Positions 35,644-45,339 are shown, numbered from the stretch's first letter. The stretch: 64,000 nt of DNA from Tetraselmis striata (GCA_006384855.1 VCJN01003044.1:52957-116956), one strand, 5' to 3'. Numbers and translations: made by a program. Notes: generated from the letters alone by a model not told the origin.

Positions 35644-36357
35644 ATACCTGGTCCGGAAATTTTTTATTTTTTTCTCCAGAAAAATTTTGAAAATTTTTCA
35701 AAAACATTTCACCCCGCAATAATATATTTTCCCTGTGTTAAGAAAATATATTGAAAATATATTCGTTTCAGTACATCACACCGTATCGCGGCCTCTCGGA
35801 GTCGCGGCCCGTACTCGCGGGACAGTGAAGTCGTAGTTATAGACTGATACAGCGCGGACCGGGCTACCTGTAGTCGCTACTTGCCATTTGGCACCGCCAA
35901 GGTGACGACAGTGCGCGATCCCGTGCCAATTGGAGGCCGGAGACGACCGATCTGCGCGAGCAGGTCCGCAGTAGGTCCGCAGGTAAGCGTGTTGTGAAGC
36001 TAGTGTACTGCTACGTGAACATGCGCTGGCTGGAGAACGATGATGAGGAAGTGATCAAATCAACATGCTGGATGATGCCCTCGCTGCGGCCGTTGAAGAC
36101 GCCGATGCCATCGCGGCCGTTGCTGCGCCCGCCTCTAGCTTGGATGAAGATAAGTAAGGATTAGAGGTTGTGTAGCTTACCCTCCCCCCCCTTCCCCCCC
36201 CCCTTGGGCCTTGGGCCCCGGGCGCCCCGCCCTGAATAAATTTTCAAAATTTCCATGAAAAATGTTCCTAGAAACTTTTTAGAAACTTTTTTAAAAAATT
36301 TTCCCCCCTCAGAATAAATTTCCGGAAATAAACGCTATACCAGCTATACCTGTCGTT
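35636..36357. mobile_element. hAT-like transposon remnant with 8-bp target-site duplication
   Basis: CTGTCGTT at 35636-35643 is repeated at 36350-36357, flanking a 706-bp insert. The intact site exists at 39361-39385 (CACCTGCCTGTCGTTGCGCC), so the insertion is proved by comparison. The insert ends are imperfect inverted repeats (ATACCTGGT against ATAGCTGGT), with a second inverted TCCGGAAATTT inside each end. A plus-strand remnant at about 35992-36060 reads VVKLVYCYVNMRWLEN, resembling the C-terminal dimerisation region of plant hAT transposases. An Ala/Asp-rich tail in another frame ends with a stop near 36158. Most of the transposase is absent. Confidence 0.7.
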
Positions 36358-36455
36358 GCATGCGCCCTTTTTGGGTGCAGCACGAGTAGACATAAAAGCA
36401 GCCATAACAGTTGAGCATGACATCTTCCAGTTTTCGCTGCGTTACACGCAGCGAT
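36358..36455 (+). repeat. A1 repeat of the tyrosine-recombinase element
   Basis: GCGCCCTTTTTGGGTGCAGC, GAGTAGACATAAAAGCAGCC and TTTTCGCTGCGTTACACGCA match A2 at 39379-39476 almost perfectly. Confidence 0.85.
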
Positions 36456-36841
36456 GTAAAAACTGTCTCGTAACCTGTTGCGAGCAAGGTCACCCCAGGT
36501 TGTTCAAGACCACATCCGGCTCACCACCCGTGTGTGATATTCTCATCATCCGTACGTCCGTGCGTTACCATGCCAAATGGAGAAGAACCCGTCGTTGAGC
36601 CGACGCTCGAGTCGATGCACGCAAACGTGAAGGCCCAGTCTACATTGTTGCGTGAGCTTGCAATAGCGTTAGGTTGGCCCAACTGACGGCTCGTGAGCGC
36701 GTTATTGTTGATGGAGAAAGGGCACATGGCTCCGGTTCCGGGCAGCAGGGCATCGCGGGACAGCCGGCAGGCAGCGGGGGAGCCGCAGAGCGCCCCGACT
36801 TGCTATAGCTAGCCCAGAGCGGCAGTGTCGGAGCAAAATCC

Positions 36842-37455
36842 GTGAGTGACGAGGATGACTACCTCGCGGTGCCAGAGCTACTGCAGCGAGCAGAGTCTGG
36901 TTACGAGGCCATTCGACCGGTCAGCCGAGTGCCTGGACTCTTCCCCCTGAGCACCGACCTAACGAACGAGTTCCTCAAGCAGGATGACCGGCGTCTGCCG
37001 GCGGCCCACGAGGAGTATCTATGGATGTCGTGTTTCGGCGCCCACATGGCCGCACTTTTCGTGGCTATCGACGAGATGTTGCCCTACGTCCCTGCTGCCA
37101 ATCGGGACTTCACCCACTACCTCGCGAGAGCTCGGAACCACGCCGAAGCCATCGACAAGGCGTTCCGCTTTCGTTTGGCCTTCGTTTCCTACGGAGGCTT
37201 AATGAGGTCAAGCGTGTGCACGGTGACCAAGGTGTTGTGGACGTGCTGCGAGCCCAACACTTTCAGCATGCTTCTGAGCATCTGGGTTCCGCGATTTTTG
37301 GGGACGTCATGAGGGACTACGAGCGTCGCGTCTTCGAGGCGACCGTGGGGAGCAGCGCAAAAGCAACCGCTACTGCTCGGGTAGCGGCAGCAGCTGCAGG
37401 ACGCGGGCGTGGACGAGGGCGCTGGCGGTGGATGTGGGCGTGGCCGCGAAAGTGA
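36842..37455 (+). pseudogene. Gag-like ORF of the tyrosine-recombinase element (frameshifted)
   Basis: ATG at 36842 opens a frame (MSDEDDYLAVPELLQRAESG...; FRFRLAFVSYGG) that is sensible for about 118 codons, then continues after a frameshift near 37180-37200 in another frame (RRLNEVKRVHGDQGVVDVL...). It ends in an Ala/Arg/Gly-rich tail (AGRGRGRGRW) at 37455. The Arg/Gly tail and position ahead of the recombinase suit a DIRS/PAT-type capsid-like first ORF. No zinc knuckle seen. The assignment rests on position and composition. Confidence 0.5.
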
Positions 37456-38189
37456 GCACGAGTGATGACGGTGTGTGGCGCCTTTCGTCGGAGCTGCTTG
37501 AGCTTTGCGAGGCCACCTTTCGGTGACCGCCGCAAAGCGCGCCCTTGCAGCTCAACGGTGGGATGAGCGCCATGTGTCAGGACCTGACCCCCCCCCCCCT
37601 CCCCCCCACCTTACAGACTTCATTTAGACCTTCCTCGGTGCGGTGCTTCTTACAGCTACAGCCGAGTGCGGCTCAACCATCCGCACACCTGCACATGGCG
37701 GCTCAACCCACCGCCTACCGTACCATTTCGTCACTGCGTCCGTCGGTTGTCACACTGCGTGTTACAACCGGTTCGCAACGAGGTTCACCAAGCTTCGCGC
37801 GTGTACGTTACGCGCGTGACATGCGCTACGATGAGCGCGAAGGGCGCGCGGGGCGGCCCTCTTACCTTCACCTAGCCCCGCAAACCCGGATTACTGGTGC
37901 TACTGCAAACCCGTCCAGCAACTACCGGCCAACCGCCGGGAACCTAACCGCTGATGCCGAGTACTTTGCACACAATAGTCGCCCCCCTGGTCGGTACTCT
38001 ATCGGTAGAAAGACGCACTTACGTAATTGACGAGCCTGAGGCTGTCGCTCCTTGGCTGGGCCGCTTCACTGCGATCTCGACTACATGATGCTTTCGGTTC
38101 CGACGAGTTAGGACAGCGGACGCTCGACATGCTCTACAGCTCCCTTACCGCTCACACACCGCTCAAGAGCTACGCCAACAGACTGTCTC
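37456..38189. other. Internal element region, no domain recognised
   Basis: Between the gag-like ORF and the recombinase; contains a mixed C-run (37589-37608). No reverse-transcriptase motif is present, so the element lacks or has lost RT. Confidence 0.4.
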
Positions 38190-39151
38190 AGTTCGCGGAT
38201 CGGAGTTCTGCCACGACTCCGAGAACATCAGCCCGCTCGAGGCGCCTACTGCTATTGTCGCCCAATACGTTGCCTGGATTGGTCAGCGAGGACACATTGG
38301 AGCTAAGTCACTGCAAGCCTACCTGTATGCAATCAACACGTTCTTCGAGCTGCACAACCTCGACCCAATCGCCAAGGACAGCCTACACCTTAATGCAGCT
38401 AGACGTGGGCTGATGTTGCGGCAGCGCCGTCTGGAGGCCGCCCCTTTGCGAGTTCCTCTACCTGCTGATGTAGCTTACAGATTCGTCGCGAAGGTCGAGT
38501 TAATTATGCCAGCTCCCACCACAGATTACCAGCACGACTTCCGAGCCCTCATGGCCTCGGTTGTCAATTTCATGTTCTTTGCCAGGGGACTTACTGGCGT
38601 GTCCTGCCGAGAGCGGGATGTGCATGTCGACGATTATAACATTACCCTGCAGGTGTACCGTGAGAAAGGTCGCGCTGGTCCCGAGGACGCTGGTCACGGG
38701 GACCCGACGACCTACGCGTGCTTCTCCTTCGTTTCCGGTGTCAGAACACCCCCGAGTTGCACGCCTCCTGCACCACTTCATCGACAACGTACAGTCTGTT
38801 CCCTTGGTTACCGTTGCCTTGGCAGAAACAAACTTCTGGGCGGCCACCCCAAGCAAGCAATTTAAGTCTTGGACCGCCGCTACCATGTCGGACTCGTTGT
38901 CTACAGCCGTCCGTCTTGTCGGTGCTGCCCCTCCCGCCGGCACTTCCTAGACCTCACACAGCCTTCGCAAGGGAGCAGCGTCTATTGCCAATGCCATCGG
39001 AGTTCCATTGTCCCACATTCGCTACCAAGGCGGCTGGGCCACTAACTCCGACGTCGTTCTGGACTACATCGACCCCATCGTTCTTCCTTCACCTGGCTCA
39101 TGGTTCTTCTTTGGCCACATCGCCCCCCTACGCCACTTCCAAGTCCAATAG
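38190..39151 (+). pseudogene. Tyrosine recombinase (DIRS/PAT/crypton type), copy 1
   Basis: An N-terminal SAM-like core-binding region (YVAWIGQRGHIGAKSLQAYL, then INTFFELHNLDPIAKDSL) is followed by the catalytic half: FARGLTGVSCRERDV (first Arg), VYREKG (Lys), then HSLRKGAASIANAIG (His-x-x-Arg), RYQGGWATNSD (Trp/His) and VLDYID (nucleophilic Tyr). These enzymes integrate through circular intermediates. The frame shifts near 38735 and a TAG at 38948-38950 lies just before the HSLR box, so it is dead. The family ending ...WFFFGHIAPLRHFQV recurs in copy 2. Confidence 0.8.
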
Positions 39152-39242
39152 GACTCCGCAGCGGTGGCGTCTTCCCGGTGCCTCCTTCATGACCTGGCGC
39201 TACCCCTTCTCCGTCAATTCACCGCTCTCTCCGTTTGCTCAT

Positions 39243-39372
39243 GACTGGCAAAACCAAACTCAACTTTGAAATGATCTAAACTAGTTTATGGGGTTTCCTC
39301 CCTTGCTTGACCTAATTAACCGCTTATCAGCTACAAGTGCTGCTCAGTGGTACGGGAACTAGGCACCTGCCT
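39243..39372 (+). repeat. B1 repeat
   Basis: Starts TGGCAAAACCAAACTCAACT and continues TTTGAAATGATCTAAACTAG; related to B2 at 39565 and to the left copy at 35549. Confidence 0.8.
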
Positions 39373-39476
39373 GTCGTTGCGCCCTTTTTGGGTGCAGCAC
39401 GAGTAGACATAAAAGCAGCCATAACAGCTGAGCCTGACATCTTCAAGTTTTCGCTGCGTTACACGCAACGCCCTCC
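39373..39476 (+). repeat. A2 repeat, directly joined to B1
   Basis: Near-identical to A1 at 36358. The B1-A2 junction (GGCACCTGCCTGTCGTTGCG) is the uninterrupted form of the left end. Confidence 0.85.
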
Positions 39477-39564
39477 CTGACTCCGTTTTCCCTCCACGCT
39501 TTTCACTTAACCTTTCTGCCAATTTCGGCTCTTGACCGTGTAAAACAGCCTGCCCGACCTTTTT

Positions 39565-39660
39565 TGGCAAGACCAGAGTCAACTTTGAAATGATCTAAAC
39601 TAGATAATAATGAGGTAATTGGGGTTTTCTCCCTTCCTATCTACCGCTTAATCGCTGGCG
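39565..39660 (+). repeat. B2 repeat
   Basis: TGGCAAGACCAGAGTCAACT then TTTGAAATGATCTAAACTAG, diverging afterwards. It completes the A1...B1-A2-B2 split direct repeat. The chromovirus begins a few bases further right. Confidence 0.75.
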
Positions 39661-39719
39661 CTTCATGTTATGTACTCCAGAAACCAAGTTCAGAGGGCAC
39701 GCAACCGACCCTCGTAACC

Positions 39720-40754
39720 ATGATGAGCATGCTTCAACGACTAGCCGACCGAGTCGAGACTATGTCGACGGAGCAAGCGAGGATGCAAGATGTAGCGCAA
39801 GCTACAACGGCGGCAACGGCGGAGATTCGCCGCTTGGACGAGTACGTGCGACAAGGCTTCAGTCATTTCGACGACCGAGTGAACCGGAGCCGAGTTGTAG
39901 AGCAGCAGATGCGAGACCAGCTTCGTTCTGCCCGGACCAGCGACATGCCTGGGCTCATGCCGAGCGATGTGAAACCAGCGAAGATCGAGAAGCTATCGAC
40001 TACGAATATCGACGAGCTACGGAACTGGTTTCGTCATGCACGGGGTTACCTGAAATATCACAACGTAAACCCGGAGGAACCTCGTAGCGTGTACTGGGCA
40101 TCTGGCTATTTTCACGGACCCGTATCCAAGTGGTGGTACGCGCAAGTGGCGAGTACGCACGACGAAATTGGCGGCGGTTTTACCGGTATTACGCACATGG
40201 AGGCGGCACTAATCACTGAATTCTGTGGACGTACACCGGCGAAGCAAGCTCGTATCAATCTGGATCGCGCGACACAGCGGACTACAGTACAGAAGTACGC
40301 GAATTATTTCCGCGAGCAACTACTGGAGTTACCCCATCGTCACGAGGAAGATAATGTACATGACTTCCAGCGCGGACTGAAACCTCATATTCGAAAGGAA
40401 GTTGCCCTGAAAAACCCTAAGACCCTGGCAGAAGCTGTACAGGCAGCCCTGGCTGTTGAAGCTGCGGAGCGGGAGACAGATGTGCACCGCGAGATCCGTC
40501 GCGAGCGCCTAAACATCATGGACGACGATGGCGACGACGACGAGCAGTACTACAGCAGTGCTGAGGGTGAGACTACAGAACAAGAAGACGACCTGTTGAT
40601 GGCGCGGCGATTGACCGAGGAGGAGTTTGAGAGATTTAAGAAGGAAGGTCGCTGCTTTATCTGCAGGGCGAAAGGTCATGTTGCGTCCGCGTGCCCGAGC
40701 AAGAAGAAGAAGATTTCTGAATATCGACCCAGAAAGACCCGGCCGGGAAACTAA
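39720..40754 (+). CDS. Chromovirus Gag
   Basis: 344 aa from ATG 39720. N-terminal coiled-coil-like helix (MLQRLADRVETMSTEQARMQ), central retrotransposon-gag domain (about residues 85-250, with IDELRNWFRHARGYLKYHNV and a conserved W-W-Y in PVSKWWYAQV), acidic stretch, then a CCHC zinc knuckle CFICRAKGHVASAC (C-x2-C-x4-H-x4-C) near residue 318 and a basic tail. It forms the particle shell and binds RNA. It ends at TAA 40752-40754, immediately after the slippery heptamer. Confidence 0.9.
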   Translation: MMSMLQRLADRVETMSTEQARMQDVAQATTAATAEIRRLDEYVRQGFSHFDDRVNRSRVVEQQMRDQLRSARTSDMPGLMPSDVKPAKIEKLSTTNIDELRNWFRHARGYLKYHNVNPEEPRSVYWASGYFHGPVSKWWYAQVASTHDEIGGGFTGITHMEAALITEFCGRTPAKQARINLDRATQRTTVQKYANYFREQLLELPHRHEEDNVHDFQRGLKPHIRKEVALKNPKTLAEAVQAALAVEAAERETDVHREIRRERLNIMDDDGDDDEQYYSSAEGETTEQEDDLLMARRLTEEEFERFKKEGRCFICRAKGHVASACPSKKKKISEYRPRKTRPGN

Positions 40755-40784
40755 GACGTGAGTCGGCCGCGCGCGGCGCGCGAC
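40745..40784 (+). promoter_or_regulatory. -1 programmed frameshift site GGGAAAC plus GC-rich stem
   Basis: GGGAAAC at 40745-40751 is read in Gag as G-GGA-AAC, the canonical X-XXY-YYZ arrangement, and TAA follows directly. The -1 frame is open through this point and into pol. Ten nt downstream, 40762-40784 is a self-complementary GC block (GCCG/CGGC core) able to form a hairpin. Confidence 0.75.
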
Positions 40785-43700
40785 AGGGTGAAGGACTGTC
40801 CCCTAAAACGGCTCGCGAGACTACAGAAGTACAGCCCTCGTATCCTCAAACGACATTGAGGCCTGATTTCCTCCACAAGGATTTCAGCGACTGGATGGTA
40901 CATCGCGAATTATTTCACGAGTATACGAAGAAATACGGACCCTGCGACCTGGACGGAGCTTGCGATAATGACGGCCTGAATTCTCAAGTTTCTGGTAGTT
41001 TTTGCTGTCCGACGCGCCCATTTCAGGAACAGGATCTCGGAGAATATCGGCGTATTTGGCTAAATGCCCCGTATGACCGAATTGAAGAATTTTTGGGCCA
41101 CTACCTTCGACAGAAGTTATTGCATCCGCATCTACGAGCAATTATTGTGGTCCCAAAATGGTCGCGTAAGCCGTGGTTTCGACTACTTAGAAATTTTCGT
41201 CTGGTGGATGAGTTGCCAGCGGAGACTTCTGTGTTTACGTGCCCAACGAACGATGGCATAGAAGGTGCGAGACAAGATGTTGGCCCCACTCGATGGGCGA
41301 CACAGATCTACGCTGACGATGGCGCCGGCGTACGGTTTCTACCGCAGCACCTGAGAACCCCACCGAAGCCTGAGTGGACGCACTCGAAGGTTCTAGTAAC
41401 CGATGGAAGACGAGTGCTTCTGACTGTAGAAGACAGCGGACTGATTTGGTTTCCAGAAGGCAAGCGCGGCGACACGGACGCGACGCCGGAGACAACAGCA
41501 GTACGACGATTACTCGAGCAAACTGGGTACCGGGTACAGGAGAGCAATCTACGGTACCTCGGCACTCAGCGGGCGGGAGACAACCGGTGTCCTGTATACC
41601 TGTATCGCACTCGTCGTAATACTGTACCTACGAAGACCCCTTTGAACCGTGCACTATGGACAACCTGGAAGAAATTATTGGAGGCACGAAGTACGGGTTA
41701 TCTGGAGACGGAGACAGTACGCTACCCACTACGGTACGAAAGCTTCGGCGAACAAATTGATGAATATGTCAACCGTAACGTCCGACTACCTGGCGAAGAC
41801 TCCACATCGCGTTTGTGCAACGTATCTTCACCGAGTGGTACCCGACTGCTGACTATTACTGGCGAATTGCGAGGACGACACTGTAAAATACTGGTGGACT
41901 CTGGTGCAACCGAAAATTTTGCGAGTACCGAATGGGTGCAATTGCATCAGTGCCCTACAGTATCCGGAGGAAAACACCGTATAAAACTGGCGAACGGCAG
42001 TATGAGTACCAGTACCAAACGGCTGAGGAGCGAAGTACTTACCGTAGGAGCTTTCGACTATAAATTGGACAGTGTTACAGACCTGGAGAAATTCGACATT
42101 ATTCTCGGACAACCTTGGCTGGAAACAGTTAATCCTGACATCGACTGGACTGCTAAAATTATTAAACACCGGAAGACTGGACAACACATTGCTACAGCGG
42201 AACAGTATACAGTACCTACGACGGTTTACCACCTGGACGCGGCTAAGATGGCGAAGGAACTGAGGAAGAGTCGCGGCGAGGAACTGTTTGCTGTTGCGGT
42301 ACGCGAGGTGTTCGATGCGGTAGCTGAGCTGCGCACGGACCAGTCGACCGAGTGGACTGAGGAGCTCAAGGAGTCCCTTATGGAGTTTGCAGACATCATC
42401 GCGGAGCCTACTGACCTGCCACCGGAGCGTGAGTTCGACTTTGAGATCAACCTGGAGAGTGATGAACCCCCCAAGGAACGAACGTACCGTATGTCACCAG
42501 CGGAGTTGCAGGAGGTACGGTCACAATTGGAGGAATTGTTGGCAAAAGGGTGGATTCGTCCGTCCAAGTCAAACTACGGCGCCCCAATTTTATTTGTGCG
42601 TAAGAAAGACGGCACTCTGCGTATGTGTGTGGACTACCGTAAATTGAATGACCTTACGAAGAAAGACCGGACCCCGCTTCCTCGTATCGACGAATTATTG
42701 GACTCATTGCATGGTGCGACTATTTTCAGTACTCTGGACCTGTACAAAGGCTACCATCAAGTACGAATTAAACCGGAAGACATCCACAAAACAGCGTTCC
42801 GGACACACTATGGACTCTACGAGTACTGTGTGTTACCTTTCGGCTTGACAAACGCCCCAGCTGGATTCCAGACTATGATGAACCGTGTTTTGAGCCCATA
42901 TCTCGGCAAATTCTGCGTGGTATACCTGGACGACGTGCTGATCTACAGCAAGACAGCTGAAGAGCATCTCGAGCACATCAGATTGGTGCTACGGGAGTTG
43001 CAACGACATCACTTGCATATCAAGCTGTCGAAGTGTTCGTTCGGCAGTACTAGCGTGGAGTTTTTGGGCCATATCGTCGAGGCAGGACAGATCAAGATGG
43101 ACCCCCGGAAGGTGGAAGCAGTTCAACAGTGGCCCGTGCCGAAGACAGTAAAGGACGTACGAGGTTTTCTCGGCCTTGCTGGCTATTACCGCAAGTTCAT
43201 CCATAACTTCGCGGCTATTGCGGCGCCACTACATGACCTGACGAAGAATCAACCGGAGTTTGTGTGGACGCCTCGTGCTGATGCGGCGTTTCGTGCATTA
43301 AAGGACGCAATGGTACGAGCACCTGTACTGAGTATACCGGACACATCTGCGGACGCCCGTTACACATTGTACACAGATGCTTCTGGATTTGCAGTGGGAG
43401 CTGTGCTGCTGCAAGATCAAGGCTCAGGACTTCGACCTGTCGCGTACCATGCACGCAAGATGAACAAACACGAAGTTCACTACCCGGTACATGAGCAAGA
43501 GTTGTTAGCGGTTCGTGATGCACTCATCAAGTTCCGATGCTACCTTGATGGAGCGGCGGGCTTTACGGTCATCACCGACCATGACACGCTACGGCACTTC
43601 TTTCGCCAACGCGATTTGTCGACGCGACAAGTACGATGGCTGCAAGTGTTTGCGCCTTACCAACGACATATGGACATCGTCTACAAGCGAGGAGCTGCCA

Positions 43701-44221
43701 ATCATGCGGACGCCCTCTCTCGGCGACCCGACTTGAAGGATGCGCTACAGAAGCTAGATCTGCTGAACAACTGGTCAGAAGACGAGGCTGACTGCGAAAT
43801 AAATTCAGTTTTATTTGCTATGGAGTCGCGACTACAGGCGGACAACAAATTTTACGACGAAATCAAGACCGCATATGACTCCGACGAGTACCTGAAATCG
43901 CGGAAGGCTTTACCATCCTGGCTAGTACGTCACAGTAATGGTCTACTGTACGCCTACGGCTCACGACTTTACGTACCAAATGTGGCGGACCTGCGACAAC
44001 GAGCACTGTACGAACTACATGACGCGCCTACTGCTGGACACCCAGGAGGAAGACGACTACTGGCGCGTACTGTGGAACTGTACTGGTGGCCCCGTATGAA
44101 ACAGACTGTCACTAACTACGTGCGACGCTGCCCTACCTGTCAACGTACTAAGGCGGCCCGGCATATAAGCCATACGGCTTACTTCAGCCCCATGACGTAC
44201 CGTCACGACCATTTGAGGTAA
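40751..44221 (+). CDS. Chromovirus Pol: Dam-like, Nudix-like, protease, reverse transcriptase, RNase H, integrase zinc finger
   Basis: Entered by -1 frameshift. Residue numbers count from 40856. Residues 1-130 resemble the phage Dam/DIRS methyltransferase-like domain: DWMVHRELFHEYTKKYGPCD, then RIWLNAPYDRIEEFLGHYL and AIIVVPKW; the expected NPPY is NAPY. Residues ~175-300 resemble a Nudix fold: VLLTVEDSGLIWFPEGKRGD, TAVRRLLEQTGYRV; two metal-binding Glu of the Nudix box are replaced. Protease: ILVDSGATENF near 346. RT: VRKKDGTLRMCVDYRKLN near 580 and VVYLDDVLIYSK near 688. RNase H: LYTDASGFAVGAVL near 835. HHCC integrase finger at ~1050-1100 (AGHPGG, RRCPTCQRTK). A 2-nt AT duplication at 44165-44166 shifts the frame; the false stop is 44219. 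Confidence 0.9.
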   Translation, partial: LRRESAARGARQGEGLSPKTARETTEVQPSYPQTTLRPDFLHKDFSDWMVHRELFHEYTKKYGPCDLDGACDNDGLNSQVSGSFCCPTRPFQEQDLGEYRRIWLNAPYDRIEEFLGHYLRQKLLHPHLRAIIVVPKWSRKPWFRLLRNFRLVDELPAETSVFTCPTNDGIEGARQDVGPTRWATQIYADDGAGVRFLPQHLRTPPKPEWTHSKVLVTDGRRVLLTVEDSGLIWFPEGKRGDTDATPETTAVRRLLEQTGYRVQESNLRYLGTQRAGDNRCPVYLYRTRRNTVPTKTPLNRALWTTWKKLLEARSTGYLETETVRYPLRYESFGEQIDEYVNRNVRLPGEDSTSRLCNVSSPSGTRLLTITGELRGRHCKILVDSGATENFASTEWVQLHQCPTVSGGKHRIKLANGSMSTSTKRLRSEVLTVGAFDYKLDSVTDLEKFDIILGQPWLETVNPDIDWTAKIIKHRKTGQHIATAEQYTVPTTVYHLDAAKMAKELRKSRGEELFAVAVREVFDAVAELRTDQSTEWTEELKESLMEFADIIAEPTDLPPEREFDFEINLESDEPPKERTYRMSPAELQEVRSQLEELLAKGWIRPSKSNYGAPILFVRKKDGTLRMCVDYRKLNDLTKKDRTPLPRIDELLDSLHGATIFSTLDLYKGYHQVRIKPEDIHKTAFRTHYGLYEYCVLPFGLTNAPAGFQTMMNRVLSPYLGKFCVVYLDDVLIYSKTAEEHLEHIRLVLRELQRHHLHIKLSKCSFGSTSVEFLGHIVEAGQIKMDPRKVEAVQQWPVPKTVKDVRGFLGLAGYYRKFIHNFAAIAAPLHDLTKNQPEFVWTPRADAAFRALKDAMVRAPVLSIPDTSADARYTLYTDASGFAVGAVLLQDQGSGLRPVAYHARKMNKHEVHYPVHEQELLAVRDALIKFRCYLDGAAGFTVITDHDTLRHFFRQRDLSTRQVRWLQVFAPYQRHMDIVYKRGAANHADALSRRPDLKDALQKLDLLNNWSEDEADCEINSVLFAMESRLQADNKFYDEIKTAYDSDEYLKSRKALPSWLVRHSNGLLYAYGSRLYVPNVADLRQRALYELHDAPTAGHPGGRRLLARTVELYWWPRMKQTVTNYVRRCPTCQRTKAARHISHTAYFSPMTYRHDHLR

Positions 44222-45339
44222 TATCCCTGGATTTAATCACAGATCTTCCGGAGTGCCAGGGGTATGACTCAGTAGTGGTTTTCGTATGTCTACTGTCAAA
44301 GCGAGTAATTGTTGAGCCAACTACGAAGACAGTTACTGCTGAAGGCTTGGCGGAGATTATGCATCGCTCAGTTTTTCGTCATTTCGGCCTACCGGCTAAA
44401 CTCATCTCTGACCGAGACCCCAGATTTATGTCGGAATTCTGGCAAGATATGTTCAAGACCATGGGTACTAAGCTGAACATCTCTACAGCTTTTCATCCAG
44501 CAACCGATGGCCAGACGGAACGCACTAACCAAACTTGGGAGCAAGTGCTACGCTGCTACGTGCACCCCCTGCACGATGATTGGGTCAACCACCTCACCAA
44601 CGTGGAGTTTGCGATCAACGCTGCTCAGTCGACTTCGACTACTATGTCCCCTTTCAAGGCGACTTTGGGATTCGAGCCGACTACACCTGCTACTACTCAA
44701 CTCGCAACCGAGCCAACTCGAGCTCTTCCGGAACACGTCAAGTATGTACAGGAGCTTCATCGCTTCGCGCATGATTGCGTACTGGAGGCTCAAACTCGTA
44801 TGCAGACTGCAGCTAATCGTAAACGACTACCCGTACCATTCAAGACCGGCGACAGAGTTAAGCTGAAAGCGTCTCATCTGAAGTTTATTCAGCAACCCTG
44901 TGCTAAGCTACGCGATCGCTACGTGGGCCCCTTCGTCATTACAGAGCAGATCTCGCCAGTTGCTTTCCGATTGCAACTACCTGCGGGCGTACGAGTCCAC
45001 GACGTGGTGCACGCGAGTATGCTGGACAAGTGGTATGACGACCCTGACCAACCGGCGAAGTCTGAACGAGTACCGATTGTCCACGACGCAAACCGATTCC
45101 ATGTTCAGGACATACTCGATGTTGCCTTCAACAACAATGGCACTGGACTACTGTTTCGAGTGCGATGGGCGTTCCCGTACAACGTACCAAGCGAAGACAC
45201 CTGGGAGCCCCTACGCGGAGTCAAGCACCTGGACATTTTCCGGTCGTTCTTACTGTCTAAACCATACCGACAGTTTACTGAGAGCCCAGACTTCATTCGG
45301 TTCCGGAATCGCTACCCAAGCCGAGTACCTTCCGCCTGA
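44167..45339 (+). CDS. Chromovirus integrase core and chromodomain (pol continued, frame broken by 2 nt)
   Basis: Same reading as the upstream pol once the 2-nt duplication is discounted. DDE catalytic residues: Asp in VISLDLITDLP, Asp in LISDRDPRFMS, Glu in TDGQTERTNQ. A GPY/F-type region follows (RDRYVGPFVITEQISPVAF). A C-terminal chromodomain covers about 45090-45260: FHVQDILDVAF, LLFRVRWAF, EDTWEPLRGV. Chromodomains of this clade tether integration to methylated-histone chromatin. Stop at 45337-45339. Confidence 0.9.
   Translation, partial: KPYGLLQPHDVPSRPFEVISLDLITDLPECQGYDSVVVFVCLLSKRVIVEPTTKTVTAEGLAEIMHRSVFRHFGLPAKLISDRDPRFMSEFWQDMFKTMGTKLNISTAFHPATDGQTERTNQTWEQVLRCYVHPLHDDWVNHLTNVEFAINAAQSTSTTMSPFKATLGFEPTTPATTQLATEPTRALPEHVKYVQELHRFAHDCVLEAQTRMQTAANRKRLPVPFKTGDRVKLKASHLKFIQQPCAKLRDRYVGPFVITEQISPVAFRLQLPAGVRVHDVVHASMLDKWYDDPDQPAKSERVPIVHDANRFHVQDILDVAFNNNGTGLLFRVRWAFPYNVPSEDTWEPLRGVKHLDIFRSFLLSKPYRQFTESPDFIRFRNRYPSRVPSA

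Noticed and set aside
38718-39269. Separate Leu/Pro-rich gene at 38.7-39.3 kb
   Set aside because: It is an off-frame shadow of the tyrosine recombinase C-terminal half.
40856-41240. Active N6-adenine methyltransferase
   Set aside because: The expected [DN]PP[YF] box reads NAPY and no SAM-binding glycine motif was seen; only a Dam-like fold is proposed.
41235-41619. Antisense and shifted ORFs within the chromovirus pol
   Set aside because: No motifs; the sense frame has unbroken family motifs.
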